Shown piece after piece: positions 5,261 to 7,667 of a stretch of DNA of 7,667 bases. The position numbers and the translations under genes were made by a program. This DNA comes from an uncultured Tissierellia bacterium (GTDB taxonomy: Bacteria > Bacillota > Clostridia > Tissierellales > Peptoniphilaceae). The stretch covers positions 1-7,667 of the forward strand of contig CABTYV010000051.1 of assembly GCA_902489145.1 (NCBI GenBank), in the 5' to 3' direction. The number at the start of each line of letters is the position of its first letter. Positions within the stretch are counted from its first letter, which is position 1. The notes under the pieces are model-generated. The model worked only from the letters and a program-made list of their open reading frames with translations. It was not told where the DNA came from and ran no database searches.

Positions 5261-6358
5261 ATGTTTGTACACGCCTTTCGCAATACCTTTAAGGTCCTAA
5301 GTCGCCAGCGGGCCATGTTCTTCTGGGCCCTGATTTTTCCCATTATCCTGGGCCTCTTTTTCAAGCTCGCCCTCGGACACGTGATGGTGAAATACCAGAT
5401 GAAGCCCCTCCCCATTGCCGTCCGATCGGGCCTTCTAGAGGAGCCCAATTTTAAATCCTTCCTGGAGGCCATGGAAAAAGAAGACTATCTGCGCGTGCAG
5501 AAGGCCGATTCCGCCGAAATTTTGGAGGTCCATCCGGACCTTGTGGCCTATGTCGCAGAAGAGGACCAGCTGGTGGTCAAATCATCCGGCATTTCCCAGA
5601 GTGTCGTCGAGACCCTGCTCAACGTCTACCAGCAAAAGAAGGCCCTCATTGGCCAGGTGCTGGCCAAGGATCCCACCACGCCCCTGGGGCCCCTGGTGGA
5701 AAATCAGGACTACATCCACGACCTATCCCGAAGCAAGATGGATCCCATGCAGACCTTTTTTTACACGCTTTTGGGTATGCAGGTGCTTTACGGCTATGTT
5801 TGGGGCCTCTATGTGGTTTATCAATATGAGGCCAATCTCTCCACCAATGCCAAGCGCAATCTCATTGCCCCGGTGCGGAAACGAACAGGCTTCCTGGCCT
5901 CCATCACGGTGGCCTGGCTCTTCAATCTGGTCATCACCTTCGTCTTTGTCCTTTATTTAAAATGGGGACTGGACGTCGATTTCGGCGGCCAGGGCTGGCC
6001 CATTTTCTGCCTGATCCTGCTCGGCGCCTTCACCGGCGTGAGCTTTGGCAGCCTGATCGGCGTCTCCAACCGCAGCAGCATCGAGTTTAAGAGCGGCCTG
6101 GGGATCGTATTGACCATGCTCTTCAGCTTTCTGGCCGGCATGATGGTCTCCAACATGAAGGTCCTCATCCAAACTCATGCCCCCTTCCTCCACAAGATCA
6201 ATCCCGTTTCCCTCCTGACCGATGCAGTTTACTCGCTCTACTATTACAATTCCCTGCACCGTTTCTGGGAAAATATGGCCTACCTGGGCCTCCTGACTCT
6301 GCTCTTTTCCGCCGCCACCCTTTTCTTCATGAGAGGTAAGCAATATGACCGTCTTTAA
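5261..6358 (+). CDS. ABC-2 type permease, first subunit
   Basis: This 365-residue membrane protein has the ABC2_membrane_3 plan: one N-terminal helix (about 18-38), an extracytoplasmic domain of about 125 residues, then five helices (near 165-189, 212-233, 246-266, 279-297, 338-356). The stretch NPVSLLTDAVYSLYYY (314-329), before the last helix, is typical of ABC-2 permeases. It should pair with the next gene product in a heterodimeric channel energised by the upstream ATPase. GAGGG (5249-5253) lies 7 nt before ATG 5261 and overlaps the end of the ATPase gene, so the genes are tightly coupled. It could belong to drug, peptide or lipid exporters; the extracytoplasmic domain is not recognisable to me. 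Confidence 0.88.
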   Translation: MFVHAFRNTFKVLSRQRAMFFWALIFPIILGLFFKLALGHVMVKYQMKPLPIAVRSGLLEEPNFKSFLEAMEKEDYLRVQKADSAEILEVHPDLVAYVAEEDQLVVKSSGISQSVVETLLNVYQQKKALIGQVLAKDPTTPLGPLVENQDYIHDLSRSKMDPMQTFFYTLLGMQVLYGYVWGLYVVYQYEANLSTNAKRNLIAPVRKRTGFLASITVAWLFNLVITFVFVLYLKWGLDVDFGGQGWPIFCLILLGAFTGVSFGSLIGVSNRSSIEFKSGLGIVLTMLFSFLAGMMVSNMKVLIQTHAPFLHKINPVSLLTDAVYSLYYYNSLHRFWENMAYLGLLTLLFSAATLFFMRGKQYDRL

Positions 6359-7442
6359 GAATTACTTCAAAATCGTCTGGGGTCACAAGACCCCCCTGCT
6401 CATCTATTCCATCGCCTTTGCCCTCATCATGGCCTTTTCGACCCAATCCAACAGCGAGGATCACTACCGCACGGTGGCCGTCAAAATTTATCTTAAGGAT
6501 GAAGCCCAAACGCCCCTCTCCAAGGCCCTCAGCCACTACCTGATCCAGAACAATCGCCCGATCGATATGCCCGAATCCATGATCGAGGACAATCTCTTTT
6601 ATGAGGTCATTTCGGCCTATCTCCGCCTGCCCAAGGACTTTGATCAAAAACGCCAGGTAGATTTCCGCTCCGCCCCCGGCGACCAATACGCTTTTGCCAT
6701 TCGCCAGGAGGTCAATCAATTCCTCAGCCAAGTCGCCGCCTACGAAAAAGCCGGCTTTGCCCCCCAGAAGGCCATCGACCTCACCCAAACCGACCTCCAG
6801 ACCAAAGTCCGCGTCCAGCTTCCGGCAAAGGATCCGCTAGTCATCAAGGACGACAGCGACTTCTATTTTAACTTCCTCAACTACGTCCTCATGTCCCAGA
6901 TCATCCTGATCGTGGCCAGCCTAAGCAGCGTCTACAAGAAGAAGGAGATTCGCCAGCGCAATCTCATCTCCCCCCTGCCCGCCACCCACCAAAGTCTCCA
7001 GCTCATCCTCGGCCACCTTACCAGCGGCCTTTGCACCTGGGCCCTCTACATGATCCTCTTCGCCCTCCTCTGGTCCAAGAAGCTCCACCACCCCCATGTC
7101 CCCCTCCTGATGCTCAATGCCTTTATCTTTACCTTCTGCATCGTCTGCCTGGCCGTCATGATTGCCCAGCTCGTCAAAAATGACAATGCCGTCCAGGGCG
7201 TCATGAATGTCGTTGCCCTCGGCTCCTCCTTCCTGTGCGGCGCCTTCGTCCCCCAGGAATTCCTCGGCACCACCGCCCTCACCCTGGCCCGCGGCCTCCC
7301 CTCCTTCTACTACATCCAAAACAACAACCAGCTCCTCACCAGCCCCCACCTCTCCACCATCCTGCCCAACCTCCTCATCCTCTGCGCCTTCAGCCTCGCC
7401 TTTATCTCTGTCAGCCTCCTGGCTGCCCGGCGGCGGGCCTAG
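6345..7442 (+). CDS. ABC-2 type permease, second subunit
   Basis: This 365-residue protein repeats the plan of its upstream neighbour, of which it looks a diverged paralogue: helix 1 near 15-33, an extracytoplasmic domain of about 140 residues, then helices near 174-194, 218-243, 254-276, 283-303 and 339-360. The motif SSFLCGAFVPQEFLG (294-308) is the usual ABC-2 re-entrant/helix 5 signature. AGAGG (6332-6336) sits 8 nt before ATG 6345, and the gene overlaps the previous one by 14 bases, so translation is coupled. The coding strand is strikingly rich in C at third codon positions toward its end. The TAG stop forms the first bases of a tandem repeat (7440-7505). It closes the operon. Substrate unknown. 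Confidence 0.88.
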   Translation: MTVFKNYFKIVWGHKTPLLIYSIAFALIMAFSTQSNSEDHYRTVAVKIYLKDEAQTPLSKALSHYLIQNNRPIDMPESMIEDNLFYEVISAYLRLPKDFDQKRQVDFRSAPGDQYAFAIRQEVNQFLSQVAAYEKAGFAPQKAIDLTQTDLQTKVRVQLPAKDPLVIKDDSDFYFNFLNYVLMSQIILIVASLSSVYKKKEIRQRNLISPLPATHQSLQLILGHLTSGLCTWALYMILFALLWSKKLHHPHVPLLMLNAFIFTFCIVCLAVMIAQLVKNDNAVQGVMNVVALGSSFLCGAFVPQEFLGTTALTLARGLPSFYYIQNNNQLLTSPHLSTILPNLLILCAFSLAFISVSLLAARRRA

Positions 7443-7505
7443 CTGGGGGCGAGCCCTCGGTAGCTGGGGGCGAGTTCCTCGCTAGCTGGGGGCGAGTTCC
7501 TCGTG
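7440..7505. repeat. Three tandem 21-22 bp repeats starting at a stop codon
   Basis: Units 7440-7460, 7461-7482 and 7483-7504 each begin TAGCTGGGGGCGAG; units 2 and 3 continue TTCCTCG, while unit 1 has CCCTCGG. The first TAG is the stop codon of the second permease gene. Within units 2 and 3, GCGAG-TTC-CTCGC (or a 4-bp version) can fold, and CTCGC can alternatively pair with GCGAG of the next unit. The core resembles the stem-loop at 188-204 (GGGCGA, TTC, TCGC). Confidence 0.85.
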
Positions 7506-7517
7506 TTATCGCCATAT

Positions 7518-7549
7518 GAAAGCCCCGCGAGCTGGCTCGCGGGGCTTTC
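7518..7549 (+). terminator. Strong hairpin after the rightward operon, no T-run
   Basis: Arms 7518-7532 and 7535-7549 are exact 15-base complements (GAAAGCCCCGCGAGC and its reverse), with a loop of 2 (realistically 4) nt. It lies about 75 nt after the last permease stop, where a terminator is expected. The stem ends in TTTC and is followed by TGCTGG, so the U-tract is weak; it may act as a poor or bidirectional terminator, or as an mRNA-stabilising 3' hairpin. Confidence 0.6.
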
Positions 7550-7564
7550 TGCTGGTGTTGATAG

Positions 7565-7597
7565 AGAAGGCAGCCGGAGGCTGCCCCTCCGCTATAT
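7565..7597. repeat. Dispersed hairpin element, copy 2
   Basis: GGCAGCC (7569-7575), loop GGA, GGCTGCC (7579-7585), preceded by GAA and followed by CCTCCGCTATAT. The flanks and geometry match copy 1 at 184-210, while stem and loop bases differ and pairing is preserved. Such compensated change suggests a dispersed structured repeat. Confidence 0.55.
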
Positions 7598-7608
7598 CGC
7601 CATATGGC

Positions 7609-7635
7609 AGCCCCGCGAGCCCAGCTCGCGGGGCT
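7609..7635 (+). terminator. Second GC hairpin of the duplicated module
   Basis: AGCCCCGCGAGC (7609-7620), loop CCA, GCTCGCGGGGCT (7624-7635): a perfect 12-bp stem. The tail is CTCTGCTATG, without a T-run. As the second copy of the 7518-7549 hairpin it may back up termination of the rightward operon; the absent U-tract makes intrinsic termination uncertain. Confidence 0.5.
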
Positions 7636-7651
7636 CTCTGCTATGCAATGC

Positions 7652-7667
7652 GGTAGGGGAGGGGCGG
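7652..7667. repeat. Possible start of an inverted hairpin-element copy, cut by the window edge
   Basis: The last bases, GGGGAGGGGCGG, match the reverse complement of the right flank and stem start of copies 1 and 2 (CGCCCCTCC). The window ends before the loop, so it cannot be confirmed. Confidence 0.3.

Larger units (their letters stand above)
7507..7642. repeat. Duplicated hairpin module, two copies 88 bp apart
   Basis: Copies at 7507-7553 and 7595-7642 share the leader TATCGCCATATG, a near-identical GC stem (AGCCCCGCGAGC and its complement) and the tail TCTGCT. They differ at two bases before the stem, in the loop (TG versus CCA) and at one or two tail bases. Between them lies hairpin element copy 2. 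Confidence 0.85.

Noticed and set aside
7207..7519. Open frames overlapping the end of the second permease gene in other frames
   Set aside because: Pro/Ser-rich shadow products of a C-rich gene, without ribosome sites.
69..7654. 11-bp inverted repeat (ACCGCATTGCA at 69-79, TGCAATGCGGT at 7644-7654) flanking the whole locus, as possible mobile-element ends
   Set aside because: Several 11-bp inverted matches are expected by chance in a window of this size, there is no transposase or integrase, and no target duplication can be seen.

Overview
The window looks like a chromosomal segment of a fairly GC-rich, low-complexity-prone Bacillota (Clostridia/Tissierellia-like) bacterium. The reasons are strong GGAGG-type ribosome sites, TATAAT -10 boxes, proteins typical of Firmicute ABC transporter families, and G/C-rich hairpins in the intergenic DNA. 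The taxon is inferred from style only; no marker gene is present.

Layout: two outward-facing ABC transporter operons diverge from a control region of about 290 bp (4225-4511). Leftward (minus strand) run two half-transporter genes of the exporter type (membrane domain fused to ATPase). The first (2368-4224) is broken by an in-frame TAG codon at 3541-3543. The second (362-2368) is intact and its ATG overlaps the stop of the first (TAATG). They would form a heterodimeric exporter if the first were whole. Rightward (plus strand) run a stand-alone ATPase (4512-5258) and two ABC-2 type permeases of 365 residues each (5261-6358 and 6345-7442). Gaps of 2 bp and an overlap of 14 bp mark one translationally coupled operon encoding a complete exporter of unknown substrate. 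No regulator, precursor peptide or maturation enzyme lies inside the window, so the substrate of either system cannot be named.

The control region has a good minus-strand promoter (CTTACA - 17 bp - TATAAT) bracketed by GATC-centred palindromes. On the plus strand there is a perfect -10 with no good -35 and an 11-bp palindrome just upstream of it, followed by a very short leader.

Both outer flanks (1-361 and 7443-7667) are non-coding and crowded with structure: a classical terminator, perfect inverted repeats, a dispersed hairpin element whose stem varies while pairing is kept, two copies of a hairpin module, and tandem repeats at the 3' end of each operon that include or begin with the stop codon. 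The most notable observations are the amber-interrupted exporter gene, the tandem duplications anchored on the two terminal stop codons, and the repeat-rich flanks. I do not see a convincing new multi-gene system; the coding content is two ABC exporters of known families.
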